Assembly: GCF_014201875.1 (NCBI RefSeq)
Contig: NZ_JACHFL010000006.1
Location: 62,001 to 126,000, forward strand
DNA: 64,000 bases
Reading direction: 5' to 3'
Origin: Deinococcus humi
Lineage (GTDB): Bacteria > Deinococcota > Deinococci > Deinococcales > Deinococcaceae
The first letter of the stretch is position 1; each line of letters begins with the position of its first letter. The notes beneath the pieces were generated by a model. It made no database searches, was not told the DNA's origin, and saw only the letters and a program-made list of their open reading frames with translations. Shown piece after piece: positions 24,200 through 34,001 of the stretch. Both the position numbers and the translations under genes were made by a program.

Positions 24200-24636
24200 G
24201 GGGTAGTGTGGCACGCCCCCGGACTCCGCGCCAGGCAGGGCGGGTTGCTTCGCGCGTAACGGAGGGAGGAGGCCCGGACCTGCTGTTCGAGGGGGCGGTG
24301 GTCGGGAGTTGCGACAGGCAGGCCTGTAGAGGTTCCTTCGGGTCATTCCTGGTGCCAGCAGGCCACTTAACACGTACGTCTTGAGGGTTGGAGCAGTGCG
24401 GAGCCGAGAAAAATGGCGGCGGCATCTGTAGATGCCGCCGCCATCACATTGGCCACAACTGGGGGCCACTCCCAGCAGGAGTGGTCCCGGTGCCCGACCC
24501 GAGGCTACTGGGCGAACTTCAAGTTCGCTCGGTGCCGTCTGCCAGCTTGACCACAAGTTGACGGCAACTTCCCGCCCACGCCCCGGCTGGACGACCTCGC
24601 CGTTCGACCCGTGGCGGGGCGTAGGGTGGGGGCCGC
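24200..24636. other. Divergent intergenic region
   Basis: Separates the antiporter (left) and MFS gene (right). It holds promoters for both and the hairpin at 24413-24444; no gene recognised. Confidence 0.4.
24413..24444 (-). terminator. Strong hairpin with T-run on the minus strand
   Basis: 14-bp perfectly paired arms (24413-24426 and 24431-24444) around TGTA, followed leftward by ATTTTTCTC. No minus-strand gene ends here, so it may be a relic or an attenuator-like stop in the antiporter leader. Confidence 0.65.
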
Positions 24637-25773
24637 ATGTCAGCCCCCCGCCGAGAAATTCCGCTTCACATCGTCGGTGCCGTGGCTCTGGCCCTCCAGG
24701 GCATCTACATCTCCTCGTACGGCCCGTCGTATCCCCAGCTCCTCAAGCACTTCGACCTCTCCCAGGCGGAGGTCGGCCTGATCGCCAGCGCCAATTTTCT
24801 CGGGTCCACCCTCGCCGTCCTAAGCGCGACGTGGCTGATCGGGCGTCTGGGCACGCGGCGCGTCCTGATGATCGCGCCGCTCCTCCTCGCGCTGGGGGCC
24901 AGCGGGATCGGCCTCGCCCCCAGCTGGAGCCTTGCCCTGCTGTTCGCCCTCATTGCCGGGGCCGGGGCGGGAGGGGTCACCAGCGGCATCAACATCTCGC
25001 TGGCCAGCCTGCCCGACCGTTCCGCGCCCATCCTCAATGCCGTCAACGCCATGTTCGGGCTGGGGTGCGTCCTCGGGCCGCTCCTGGTCGCGCTGCTTCC
25101 CGGTGGCGCCGTCCGCTGGCCGTTCATCGTGGTCGGCGGGCTGGCCTTCGTCGTCCTCGCCTGTGCCCGCCAGCTTCCCAGGGTCACGCCGGCCTCACCT
25201 CCCCGGGACACGGCGGTCCGGGCGAAGCGCGGCATCACCCTGTTCACGGTGCTGCTCGTCCTGTACGTGATGACCGAGGTCGGGGCGGGAAGCTGGATGA
25301 CCACCCACCTCGCCCCGGGGCTGGGCGCGAGGACCGCCGCCGCGCTGGCCAGCGGCTTCTGGCTGGCCTTCATGCTGGGCCGTTTCGCCGGGGCCCCACT
25401 GGCCGGGCGCTTCCCACCCCAGATCCTGGTTCCGGGAGCGGCTCTCGTGGCGGTCCTGGCGACCGGACTCGCGGCCCTGCCGGGCCTCCAGGTGCTCGCC
25501 TACGTCCTGTTGGGCTTCGTCCTGGGTCCGATCTTTCCCACGACCGTGGCCTGGTACGGGCAGCACCTCACGCCCCGGCGGCTCCCCATCGCTCTGGCCG
25601 GGGGCTCCCTCGGTGCGGTGATGGTGCAACCCCTGATGGGCGCCGTGGTGAACAGCTTCGGCGTCTCGGCCATCCCCGTCACGTTGGTGACGCTCGCCTG
25701 CTGCACGCTGGCCCTCTCAATGTGGGTCCGCTGGTTCCAGGGGGGAGTTGAGGCCGACACGGCGACGACCTGA
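24637..25773 (+). CDS. MFS transporter
   Basis: 378 residues with twelve hydrophobic segments. The A-motif region reads ATWLIGRLGTRRVLMIAPL, and FLGSTLAVLS, INISLASLP and GAVMVQPLMGAVVNSFGVSA are typical of sugar- or drug-type major facilitator proteins. ATG start after a GTAGGGTGGGGG stretch. Substrate cannot be told. It is followed on the opposite strand by the tail of another MFS gene. Confidence 0.8.
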   Translation: MSAPRREIPLHIVGAVALALQGIYISSYGPSYPQLLKHFDLSQAEVGLIASANFLGSTLAVLSATWLIGRLGTRRVLMIAPLLLALGASGIGLAPSWSLALLFALIAGAGAGGVTSGINISLASLPDRSAPILNAVNAMFGLGCVLGPLLVALLPGGAVRWPFIVVGGLAFVVLACARQLPRVTPASPPRDTAVRAKRGITLFTVLLVLYVMTEVGAGSWMTTHLAPGLGARTAAALASGFWLAFMLGRFAGAPLAGRFPPQILVPGAALVAVLATGLAALPGLQVLAYVLLGFVLGPIFPTTVAWYGQHLTPRRLPIALAGGSLGAVMVQPLMGAVVNSFGVSAIPVTLVTLACCTLALSMWVRWFQGGVEADTATT

Positions 25774-25797
25774 GGGGCCGTGTGGGTCTGGCCGGGC

Positions 25798-26094
25798 TCA
25801 GGCTGAGACCGGGGCCACCTCGCAGTCCGACGACGGGGATGCCGTGTGGCGGGACAGCAGGCGGTACGACCGCGACCGCATGGCGAGCAGGGTGACGCCC
25901 AGACCGACCAGCCCGGCCACGGTGAACAGCAGCGCGAGACCGCGGTCGGGGCCGGTGCCAAACCAGCCGCCGATCAGATCCACTCCTGCGCCCGTCGTCA
26001 TGAAGGGGATGAAGACGAAGTGCGCGACGGGGCCGATCACGAAGGCGGTGATGGGCGGCCCATAAGTCACGAACAAGGCACGTCCTCTCCCGCA
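25798..26094 (-). pseudogene. MFS exporter, C-terminal remnant
   Basis: Only the last two or three TM helices remain: PPITAFVIGPVAHFVFIPFM, then GIALLF-type helix (RGLALLFTVAGLVGLGVTLL) and the basic end RSRSYRLLSRH. The spacing and GxWFGTGPDRGLAL pattern match the ends of DHA-type MFS exporters (compare the intact one at 47234). No start fits and the upstream sequence is unrelated, so it is a truncated relic. Confidence 0.55.
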
Positions 26095-26161
26095 CCAGGC
26101 TTCACCATTCACTTTATCTATTTCAGACCTGAGTGGTCCCTGACCTTGACAGACTGTTTCT

Positions 26162-27010
26162 ATGACCATATCTCACCTTCCCACCCTTCTCCTGCCAGGC
26201 GGCCTCTGCGTCCCCGTGCTGGGTCAAGGCACCTGGAACATGGGTGATGATCCTGCCCGTAGGGGCGAGGAATTGCGTGCGCTTCAGACCGGCCTCGACC
26301 TGGGTCTGACCCTGATCGACACCGCCGAGATGTACGGCAACGGGAATTCGGAGCACTTGGTCGGTGAAGCGATCCGAGGTCGCCGCGACGAGGTGCTGTT
26401 GGTGAGCAAAGTGCTGCCGAGTCATGCCTCGCGTCAGGGTACAGTTGAGGCCTGTCACGCCAGCCTGCGCCGACTGGGAACGGATTCCCTCGACCTGTAT
26501 CTGCTGCACTGGCGCGGACGTGTGCCGCTGGCCGAGACTGTGGAAGCTCTGGAATCACTACGCCACTCAGGTGACATTCGGGCTTGGGGCGTGAGCAACT
26601 TCGATCCCGACGACCTGCTTGAGCTGGCCAGGGTGCCAGGGGGTGACCAGGTCGCCACCAATCAGGTGCTGTACAACCTCACACGCCGGGGAATCGAGTT
26701 TGACCTGCTGCCGCAATCGCAGCAGCGGGGCCTACCGATCATGGCTTACTCCCCCGTCGAGCAGGGTCGCCTCGCCGGCAATGCGGCGCTGCGGATGGTT
26801 GCGGTCCGTCACGGTGTCAGTGAGCTTCAGGTTGCCCTGGCCTGGGTTCTCCGCCAGCCCGGCGTGATCGCCATCCCAAAGGCGGCGCAGGTTTCCCACG
26901 TTCGCGAGAACCACGCTGCCCTGGACTTGAAGTTGACTGAGGACGATCTGGTGGCGCTTGACCAGGCTTTTCCACCACCTCGTCAGGCTCAGGCACTGGA
27001 GATGCTGTGA
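26162..27010 (+). CDS. Aldo/keto reductase
   Basis: 282 residues, NADPH-dependent carbonyl reductase fold. The catalytic set is visible: Asp and Tyr in LIDTAEMYGNG, Lys in LLVSKVLP and His in LYLLHWRG; the cofactor end reads VIAIPKAAQVSHVREN. A normal length for the YdhF/2,5-diketogluconate reductase type. No Shine-Dalgarno before ATG 26162, so translation may be leaderless or start nearby. Confidence 0.85.
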   Translation: MTISHLPTLLLPGGLCVPVLGQGTWNMGDDPARRGEELRALQTGLDLGLTLIDTAEMYGNGNSEHLVGEAIRGRRDEVLLVSKVLPSHASRQGTVEACHASLRRLGTDSLDLYLLHWRGRVPLAETVEALESLRHSGDIRAWGVSNFDPDDLLELARVPGGDQVATNQVLYNLTRRGIEFDLLPQSQQRGLPIMAYSPVEQGRLAGNAALRMVAVRHGVSELQVALAWVLRQPGVIAIPKAAQVSHVRENHAALDLKLTEDDLVALDQAFPPPRQAQALEML

Positions 27011-27170
27011 CCAGATTTTTACAAGAGCCAGCGTCGTCCTGAGCCCTCTCTAACGAGCAGCTGTAGGAGGACCAGCGTGGAGGGTCTCAGGAGACTGCTG
27101 GGGCAGGCGACGCTGGATGGTCAGGGTTCTGAAGCGGTGCGTCACTCGTGTACTTCTGGCTACGCCTGGC

Positions 27171-27341
27171 TCAGCAGGTCGGGCAGGCCAATTTTGCCTC
27201 GCTGCCGCAGATACCTGCAGCATGCTCACGCTGCTCGCTGGGCTGCACATCGTCGAGGCGTAGACCTTCACTCAGCCGCTCGAGGTGGAAGGCGCTCAAG
27301 TTCAGGCAGGTGTATCGCCCGTCCAGCAGCAACTCCGCCAC
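27171..27341 (-). CDS. Small unknown ORF behind DUF1641 gene
   Basis: 56 residues from GTG 27341: VAELLLDGRYTCLNLSAFHL, LSEGLRLDDVQPSEQREHAA, ending ACPTC. It begins 13 bp after the DUF1641 stop in the same direction, so it may be the last cistron of the fdh operon or a relic. Family not recognised. Confidence 0.3.
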   Translation of the reverse strand: MAELLLDGRYTCLNLSAFHLERLSEGLRLDDVQPSEQREHAAGICGSEAKLACPTC

Positions 27342-27354
27342 ACCTCACCCAACC

Positions 27355-27849
27355 CTAGAGGTGCTTGACCTCCGGGGTTGTTCCAGACTCTTGACGCTCC
27401 CGGAGCCCACGCCCAACACCGCGCAATGTGCCGACGAGCGCACTGAGCGCTAGATTCACGTCGTCGTCCCGAAGCAGGCCAAGCAGTTCCAGGGTACTGA
27501 CCCGTTCTTTTTCGCGTACCCGGCGGGCACCCTCCTGAACGCCGTCACTCACCGCTCCGAGTACTGTCTGTAATGCGACCGGCTCGACACCGCCGAACGC
27601 CCGCAGCAGTTCCAGCAAGCTGCGAATGCTGCGCACCGCTCCAGGTTCGTTGAGGGCCGTCAGGGCGTGCCCGGTCAGGGCGCTGCCGCCGCGCACCACG
27701 TTGGTCAGGCCCTCGGTGAGGCCGTGCTCACGCAGCACCTCCAGCAGTTCCAGCGCTTCGAGCAGCGCGTCGGTGTGCCGGGCCGCTCCTTCTTCCAGAC
27801 GTTCGGCTGCGGTCGGGAGCCTGGGTTCATAAGTCAGCGGTTTGGCCAT
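27355..27849 (-). CDS. DUF1641 protein associated with formate dehydrogenase
   Basis: 164 residues, mostly helical: LLEALELLEVLREHGLTEGL, LTNVVRGGSALTGHALTALN, VRSIRSLLELLRAFGGVEP. This matches DUF1641 (YrhD-like), a small partner regularly encoded next to YrhE-type formate dehydrogenases. GGAG precedes ATG 27849. Its role is unsettled; it might help assembly or membrane association. It follows the dehydrogenase gene by 75 bp. Confidence 0.8.
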   Translation of the reverse strand: MAKPLTYEPRLPTAAERLEEGAARHTDALLEALELLEVLREHGLTEGLTNVVRGGSALTGHALTALNEPGAVRSIRSLLELLRAFGGVEPVALQTVLGAVSDGVQEGARRVREKERVSTLELLGLLRDDDVNLALSALVGTLRGVGRGLRERQESGTTPEVKHL

Positions 27850-27924
27850 GGCACTCCTCTCAATGGGTCGATCTCGGATCGGGTCGGGGACGTGAATGAA
27901 GGGCACCCACGGGTGCCGGCAGGA

Positions 27925-30900
27925 TCAGTCGGCCCCCGCGTTCTCCAGCATCTCGCTGGCGATCTGCGGCAGGTCCGGCAGGTCGCCGGGGAAGGTGTAG
28001 TCCGCGCGCTGCCACTTGCGCTCGACCTCTACACCCCGCTGGGGGGTCGGGTGGCCGTAGCGGTGGTTGGTGCGCGGCAGGGGCGTCGTTCCGTCAAGGC
28101 TCAGCACTTCCATGCGCACGGCGGTGTCCTTGTAAGCGGGCGTATGGGTGCTCAGGTCGGCGTGGCTGCCGGTCAGTCGGTTGACCGCCTGGGCCGCATC
28201 CTGGGTGTTCATCGGCATGTACAGCTGACGCCCAAACACCCGGTTGGTGACGAGCACCGAAAGGCGGATCGCGCCGTGCCGCGAGACGAGCCGCACCACG
28301 CTGCCATTTTGCAGTCCGCGCTCCTGGGCGAGTTCCGGCGAGACTTCCAGGAAGGTGCCGGGAACCTTCTGCGTGGTCCCTGGAGACTTGAAGGTCATGT
28401 TGCCCTCATGGAAGTGCTCCAGCATCCGGCCGTTGTTGAAATGCAGATCGTACTCCAGGTCCGGGGGCTCCACCGGCGGCACCCACTGCGCCGGATAGAA
28501 TCGCGCCTTGCCGTCGGGAAATGGAAAGCCATTCACAAAGAGCAGCGGGCTGTCGCTGCCGTCGGGATGAACCGGCCACTGCAACGATTTGAACCCTTCC
28601 AGGCGCTCGTATGTGACGCCCGCGTACAGCGGCGTCAGGCTGGCGATCTCGTCCATGATCTGCGAGGGGTGGGTGTAGTTCCACCCGGCGCCGAGTGCGT
28701 TGGCGACGCCCTGAATGATCTGCCAGTCGGGCCGGCTCTGGCCCAGCGGCTCGAACACCTGATAAAGCCGCTGGACGCGCCGCTCGGTGTTGGTGAAAGT
28801 TCCGTCTTTCTCGAGGCTGGGGCTGGCCGGCAGCACCACGTCGGCGAAGCTGGCGGTGTGGCTGAAGAACACGTCCTGTACCACGAAGAAGTCGAGCTTC
28901 TCGAGCGCCGCGTCAACGTGGTTGGCGTTGGAGTCGACGATGCTCATCTCCTCGCCTTTGATATACATCCCCCGTAAGCTCCCAGCGTGAATCGCCTCGA
29001 CCATTTGGTGGTTGTCGAGCCCCTTGTTGGTCGGGAGCGGCACACCCCAGGCGGCCTGGTACTTGGCGCGCACTTCCGGATCGGTCACCCGCTGGTAGCC
29101 AGTGACCCGGTCGGGCATAGCGCCCATGTCGCTGGCGCCCTGCACGTTGTTGTGGCCGCGTAGTGGGTAGGAGCCGGCGCTGGGACGCATGTAGTTCCCG
29201 GTCAGCAGCAGCAGGTTACTGATGGCGGTGCTGGTCTCGCTACCCCCCATCTGCTGGGTGACGCCCATGGCCCAGAGAATGCAAGTGCCGTCGGCGGCGA
29301 CGATCTCCTGTGCGATCTGTTTGAGCTGCTCCTGGGAAATGCCGGTCACGCCTTCGGCGTACTCCAGCGTGTAGGCCTGCAGGGTATTGCGGAAGGCGTC
29401 AAAATCGTTGACCCACCGTTCGATAAATGCCTGCTGTTCCAGACCCTGATCGAGGATGTAGCGGCTGACCGCGTTCAGCCACACAAAGTCGGTGCCGGGG
29501 CGGGGCTTGACGAAAAGGTCGGCACGCTGGGCCATCTCGTGCTCGCGCAGGTCAGCCACGATCAGGCGCTGACCGCGTAACTTGTGCGAGCGCTTGACGC
29601 GGGTCGCCAGGACGGGGTGAGACTCGGCGGTGTTGGTGCCGATCCCGATGACCAGACCGGCCGATTCGATGTCGCTGATCGAGCCGCTGTCGCCGCCGTA
29701 CCCGACCGTACGCCACAGGCCCATGGTGGCTGGACTCTGGCAGTAGCGCGAGCAATTGTCCATGTTGTTGGTGCCGATCACCGCGCGGGCCAGCTTCTGC
29801 ATCAGAAAGCCTTCCTCGTTGGTCGTCTTGGACGACGCGATGAAGGCCAGCGCGTCGGGGCCGCTCTCCTGCCGGATCTCGCTGAAGCGCCGGGCGATCA
29901 GGGCCAGCGCCTCGTCCCAGGTCGCTTCGCGAAAACCGCCTTCGCCCCGGATCAGCGGGGTGGTCAGGCGCTCCTTGCTGTTGACGTAATCCCAGCTGAA
30001 CTTGCCCTTGACGCAGGTGCTGACGCCGTTGGCCGGGCCGTGCGTCGGCTCGATTTTCAGAATGTGCCGCTTATCGGTCCAGACTTCGAAGCTGCAGCCC
30101 ACCCCGCAGTAGGTGCAGACGGTTTTGGTGCGCTTGTTCTTGCCCTCGCGCATCGCCTCTTCGGTCTCGCTGAGCTGCAAAATCGGGCGGTACCCGATGC
30201 TCGGCTCGGCGGCTTTGACCAGATCGACCGCTTGCTGAAAGACCGGCTGGGGGAGACCGGTGGCCAGACCGGCCTCGCCCAGCATCGACGTTTCCATCAA
30301 GGCATTGCACGGGCAGACGCTGACGCAGTGACCGCACGAGACGCAGCTCGATTCGTTGATCGGCTTGCCGCCGTCCCACAGGACCCTCGGGTGGGCGTCT
30401 TCCCAGTTGATGGTCAAGGTCTCGTTGACTTGCAAATTCTGGCAGGCCTCCACGCAGCGGCCACACAGGATGCACTGGTCCGGATCATAGCGGTAGAAAG
30501 GATTGGAGTTGTCAACCAGGAACGGTTTGGGGTGGTACGGCACGACCTGGTGCTGAATGTTCAGCAGACCGGTGGTGTTGTGAACTTCGCAGTTGCCGTT
30601 GTTGTTGTCACATACGGTGCAGTACAGCAGGTGGTTGCCCAGAATCTTGTCGAAGGCAGCGAGGCGTGCCTGACTGGCCGCCGAGGTTTCGGTCCGCACC
30701 GCCAGGGCCGGCGTGACGCGGGTGGCGCAGGAGCGCACAAGTTCCCCGCCAACATCCACCAAGCAGGTATCGCAGGTCTGCACCGGGCCGAGTTGCGGAT
30801 GGTAGCAGACCTGGGGCAGCTCTAGACCCTGACGGTTGATGACCTCGACCAGCCATTCTCCCGTACGCGCCGGTACCGTGACGCCGTTGAGCATCACCTG

Positions 30901-31017
30901 GGTGTCCATCGCCGCGGTGCTGGCCTGGTTGCCTTGCGTGTGGGTCAGCGGGCTGAGATTTTTCGGATGGGCTCTTGCGGGCACGTATTGAGGAGCAGAA
31001 TCAGGATCGGGTTTCAT
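27925..31017 (-). CDS. Formate dehydrogenase alpha subunit, YrhE-type
   Basis: Up to 1030 residues; the true start may be the methionine at MDTQVMLNGVTVPARTGEWL. Order: 2Fe-2S ferredoxin domain (CYHPQLGPVQTCDTCLVD), His-Cys cluster (LLYCTVCDNNNGNCEVH), two 4Fe-4S motifs (CILCGRCVEACQNL, CVSCGHCVSVCPCN), then the molybdopterin core with its own cluster (TVCTYCGVGCSF) and the metal-ligand Cys in NMDNCSRYCQSPATMG. The residue after that Cys is Gln rather than the His of classical formate dehydrogenases, as in the YrhE group. The domain set indicates NAD- or ferredoxin-linked formate oxidation in the cytoplasm. No Sec codon. Confidence 0.9.
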   Translation of the reverse strand: MKPDPDSAPQYVPARAHPKNLSPLTHTQGNQASTAAMDTQVMLNGVTVPARTGEWLVEVINRQGLELPQVCYHPQLGPVQTCDTCLVDVGGELVRSCATRVTPALAVRTETSAASQARLAAFDKILGNHLLYCTVCDNNNGNCEVHNTTGLLNIQHQVVPYHPKPFLVDNSNPFYRYDPDQCILCGRCVEACQNLQVNETLTINWEDAHPRVLWDGGKPINESSCVSCGHCVSVCPCNALMETSMLGEAGLATGLPQPVFQQAVDLVKAAEPSIGYRPILQLSETEEAMREGKNKRTKTVCTYCGVGCSFEVWTDKRHILKIEPTHGPANGVSTCVKGKFSWDYVNSKERLTTPLIRGEGGFREATWDEALALIARRFSEIRQESGPDALAFIASSKTTNEEGFLMQKLARAVIGTNNMDNCSRYCQSPATMGLWRTVGYGGDSGSISDIESAGLVIGIGTNTAESHPVLATRVKRSHKLRGQRLIVADLREHEMAQRADLFVKPRPGTDFVWLNAVSRYILDQGLEQQAFIERWVNDFDAFRNTLQAYTLEYAEGVTGISQEQLKQIAQEIVAADGTCILWAMGVTQQMGGSETSTAISNLLLLTGNYMRPSAGSYPLRGHNNVQGASDMGAMPDRVTGYQRVTDPEVRAKYQAAWGVPLPTNKGLDNHQMVEAIHAGSLRGMYIKGEEMSIVDSNANHVDAALEKLDFFVVQDVFFSHTASFADVVLPASPSLEKDGTFTNTERRVQRLYQVFEPLGQSRPDWQIIQGVANALGAGWNYTHPSQIMDEIASLTPLYAGVTYERLEGFKSLQWPVHPDGSDSPLLFVNGFPFPDGKARFYPAQWVPPVEPPDLEYDLHFNNGRMLEHFHEGNMTFKSPGTTQKVPGTFLEVSPELAQERGLQNGSVVRLVSRHGAIRLSVLVTNRVFGRQLYMPMNTQDAAQAVNRLTGSHADLSTHTPAYKDTAVRMEVLSLDGTTPLPRTNHRYGHPTPQRGVEVERKWQRADYTFPGDLPDLPQIASEMLENAGAD

Positions 31018-31292
31018 AAAACACCTCGGAAACGAACCTGGTACCTGGCCCAGATTGAAAAAGTTGAAGGGTCAACGTATCCCCAGGACGTTGTCGGCAG
31101 GCAAGCGTCTCCGAACTCAAGGTTCGCTGCCCCGCTGACAATCTCTTGATAGGCTCTGACTATTTAAACGCTCCGTTCGGATCAGAGCAAGCATTATGGT
31201 CAAACTCTTAATGGACTTGCCGCTCAATTACGTAGCTGAATTTCAGAGACTGGACTGACCCCTCAGGAGCGCACAACTTGACTTCATGCCGC

Positions 31293-31650
31293 TCATGGGG
31301 CTGAGAAAGGGGTCATCCGTCTCGCGAGAAGGTCGGCGAGCCCGTCTGGATGCCATCGCAAAGGATTTCTTAGCCACTCCGTACCGTAGCGGACCTGGCT
31401 CATGGCCTTGCGACCATGAGCCAGCACGCGGGTGGGGTGGGTCTTGTGCCACCACACCTCGACCCGTAAGCAGCTGAGCCAGGCCAGGGTCACCAGACTG
31501 AAGAGGCGTTCGAGCCGTTTGGGTTGGGGAACGCCGGTGCGTTTCAAATCGAATCCCGGAGACTTGAGGCTGCCAAAAGTGCATTCCACAGGCCAGAGGA
31601 GTTTGGAGAGCTGGCACGTCTCCCACACGCCGAATCTGTCGCGATGATGA
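31293..31650 (-). pseudogene. IS4-family transposase, C-terminal remnant
   Basis: Read leftward: LLWPVECTFGSLKSPGFDLK, with the DDE glutamate in the VExxFxxLKxxGFxLE signature, then RLERLFSLVTLAWLSCLRVE and HGRKAMSQVRYGTEWL. The N-terminal two thirds with both catalytic aspartates are missing; a hairpin and an integrase fragment follow on the right. Confidence 0.75.
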
Positions 31651-31674
31651 CGAGAGCCCCTCTTGGGGCTCTCG
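31651..31674. terminator. GC hairpin between transposase and integrase remnants
   Basis: Arms 31651-31660 and 31665-31674 pair perfectly (CGAGAGCCCC / GGGGCTCTCG) around TCTT. No T-run. Confidence 0.5.
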
Positions 31675-31689
31675 TGGCCACCACACGCA

Positions 31690-32049
31690 TCCATTCGCCG
31701 AGGACCGAGTCGGGCATGCGGGACCTGCACCTCGCCCCAGAAACGGTGGAACTGCGGCGGCGGCACCGGGCGCAGCAAGCGCAGGAACAGGTGCTGCCTG
31801 GTCCGCACATGTTCACCAACCGGGCCGGTGCGCGGCTCTACCCGAACTTCGCTGACCAAGATCGCTGGGCGCATTGCTGAGGCCGCGGGGCTGGGGAACG
31901 TGCGCTTCCACGACCTGCAGCACACCTGCGCCTCGCTGATGCTCAGCATGGGCGTTCCGATGGAAGTGGTGAGCGAGAAGCTGGGGCACTCCCGGCCGAG
32001 TATCACCGGCGACATCTCCCGGCACATCTATCAGGAAGAGCATGAGTGA
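31690..32049 (+). pseudogene. Tyrosine recombinase remnant with Arg-to-Gln in HxxR
   Basis: First frame: SGMRDLHLAPETVELRRRHR and MFTNRAGARLYPNF; after a slip near 31850 the second frame gives RFHDLQHTCASLMLSMGVPM, EKLGHSRPSITGDISRHIYQ. The family has HDLRHT, so the second catalytic arginine is Gln here, besides truncation and a frameshift. This belongs to a different integrase lineage from the 2.1/7.2 kb pair. Confidence 0.8.
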
Positions 32050-32656
32050 CACTCTCGCCCTGACCGAACTCCTGACGCCCAAGCCGCTTAAGATCAGGAG
32101 TGCTGACAGGCCCCTTCCTCTCCAGGAGGACGATGCCCGGGGCGCCTAAAGTCTTCGCTCGAGGCTTGGATCAGAACACGCGTTCGGCCTCCTGACGCCC
32201 GGTCCAGCCTCGGGTTGCCATTCGTGCGACTGGGTCCAGAGGATGTGCAGGACCGTCCGAACGTCCAGCGATCCTGTGCTGCCCGGCCGGTCTCCAGCAC
32301 CAACGCCTCCCGCACAGCATGCTGGCTGTCGATCAGGGAAGAATCCCGGCGGTGCAATCTCTCGACGTCTGGGATTGGCACCGGTGGTCCAGGATCAGCG
32401 GGAACCTGCCATTCGACCAGGACGTCGAGCGGATGCTGGGTGTGGCGCTTGGCAGTCTCGATGATGCTATTGATCATCGCGTAGCTGTCAGCGCCACCTT
32501 GGGTCTTGCTGCACTGCTTGTCCAGCGCCCTGCGCGAATAACACCTCGCGAGTTGCCAGCCCAGAGTTCACCGAACGCCACCGTGCGTGCTTACCCCTTC
32601 AACTCGAAGCCAGCACCCTCTTGCTCCCAGTCCAACGGCGCTCATCACATACGGTT
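32050..32656. other. Region without a recognisable gene
   Basis: Open frames exist on both strands (for example 32094-32477 leftward), but none has a motif, a convincing start or conserved pattern. Probably decayed mobile-element sequence. Confidence 0.4.
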
Positions 32657-33667
32657 TTACTCGCTCGAGCCATATAAACGGGTTTCCTTATTGCCCAGTG
32701 ACGCATCGATGGCCGCCATTACTTCGTCGGTGAGCTGGGGAAGCACCTCGAGTGCGGAAAAATTCTCCGCCACTTGCGTGACTTTGGAGGCGCCCGTAAT
32801 CACGGTGCTCACATTCGGGTTCTTGAGGCACCAAGCCAAGGCGAGCTTCGGCAAGGTCACGCCCAAATCGTCGGCAATCTTGGCGAGGCCCCGGACTTTG
32901 ACCAAGTTGGTTTGGCCTTCTTCACTCTCGAGCCTGGCTTTCAACCACTCGTAACCGGGCAAGTGCATACGGGTGTCATTCGGAACCACATCGTTGTATT
33001 TGCCGGTCAGAAGACCACTCGCCAGCGGCGACCAGACCGTGGTGCCCAACCCAAGCGTGTCCGGGCGGTACAAGCGGCTGTACTCGACCTCGACCCGGTA
33101 GCGGGTGAGCATGTTGTATTGCGGCTGCTCCATGGTCGGGGGAATCAGGTTGTACTGGCGGGCGACGGCGTAAGCTTCCATCAATTCCTGCGCCGACCAC
33201 TCACTCGTTCCCCAGTACAAAACGTCACCGCGCTGGATCAACTCGGTCATGGCCCGCACCGTTTCTTCGATGGGGGTGGTGCGGTCCGGGCGGTGACAAA
33301 AATACAAATCCAGGTATTCGCACTGAAGGCGTTCGATAGCCTGGTAGCACGCCTCGTAAATGTGCTTGCGTGAAAGTCCCCGCTGCGTCGGAGCCGGGTT
33401 TTCAACCGATCCACCGAAAACTTTGCTTGAAACGATGTAGCTGTCGCGCCGCCAGCCAGCCTTGGTCAGGGCCTGGCCCATGATGGTTTCCGCTTGGCCT
33501 CGGGCGTACGCCTCGGCGTTATCAAAGAAGTTACACCCATTGTCATAGGCGGCGGACATCAGCTCCAAAGCACCTTTCACATCTAACTGCGTGCCAAACG
33601 TCACCCAGGCACCAAAGGACAGCGCACTGACCTGCAAACCAGATTGGCCCAATCGACGATATTCCAT
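32657..33667 (-). CDS. Aldo/keto reductase, KCNAB (potassium-channel beta-subunit) type
   Basis: 336 residues. [34 protein letters not shown] (Asp/Tyr), YIVSSKVF (Lys), DLYFCHRPD (His), [16 protein letters not shown] and [18 protein letters not shown] match the KCNAB/YghZ-like branch, which reduces aldehydes and methylglyoxal-like substrates with NADPH. The third base choice is less GC-biased than in neighbouring genes, a possible sign of transfer. Ribosome site GAGGTGACGC before ATG 33667. Confidence 0.88.
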   Translation of the reverse strand: MEYRRLGQSGLQVSALSFGAWVTFGTQLDVKGALELMSAAYDNGCNFFDNAEAYARGQAETIMGQALTKAGWRRDSYIVSSKVFGGSVENPAPTQRGLSRKHIYEACYQAIERLQCEYLDLYFCHRPDRTTPIEETVRAMTELIQRGDVLYWGTSEWSAQELMEAYAVARQYNLIPPTMEQPQYNMLTRYRVEVEYSRLYRPDTLGLGTTVWSPLASGLLTGKYNDVVPNDTRMHLPGYEWLKARLESEEGQTNLVKVRGLAKIADDLGVTLPKLALAWCLKNPNVSTVITGASKVTQVAENFSALEVLPQLTDEVMAAIDASLGNKETRLYGSSE

Positions 33668-34001
33668 AGCGTCACCTCGCGTTACAACCTAAGTCTAAGT
33701 GGCACACCTGTTCTTGGGCTTAGGTTTAGACACGCCAAGCGTCTTCTCTCGAGCTTCAGGCCCACTCGTAGTGAAGCAGGATTTTAGGTTGTGTTGCCTT
33801 TGAGCCATGACGCCCGCCAGGCCATTCTGGAACGGCAGGCGCACCTGCTTGAGCTTCTGGTCGACATGCAGCCCAACCACAAGGACGGGGATGACACCAA
33901 CGGCGGCATGGCTAGTTGCACTGAGGAGATACACCGTCCAAGCTGCATGACATAAAAAGAACTTTCATTTTTCAAATTACTTTCCATTATAAAAAGTATT
34001 T
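33668..34001. other. Divergent promoter region and possible remnant
   Basis: Includes AT-rich DNA at 33950-34000 suited to a rightward promoter for the 34002 gene. A plus-strand patch (DARQAILERQAHLLELLVD) looks like a coding relic; not identified. Confidence 0.35.

Noticed and set aside
26144..26172. TTGACA promoter immediately before the aldo/keto reductase
   Set aside because: A matching -10 element would fall inside the coding sequence, so the hexamer alone is not convincing.
29584..30825. 413-codon rightward open frame
   Set aside because: Antisense to the formate dehydrogenase, whose iron-sulfur motifs are unmistakable on the other strand.
27925..31017. Selenocysteine formate dehydrogenase
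   Set aside because: The active-site codon is a normal Cys codon and no in-frame TGA or SECIS-like hairpin is present.
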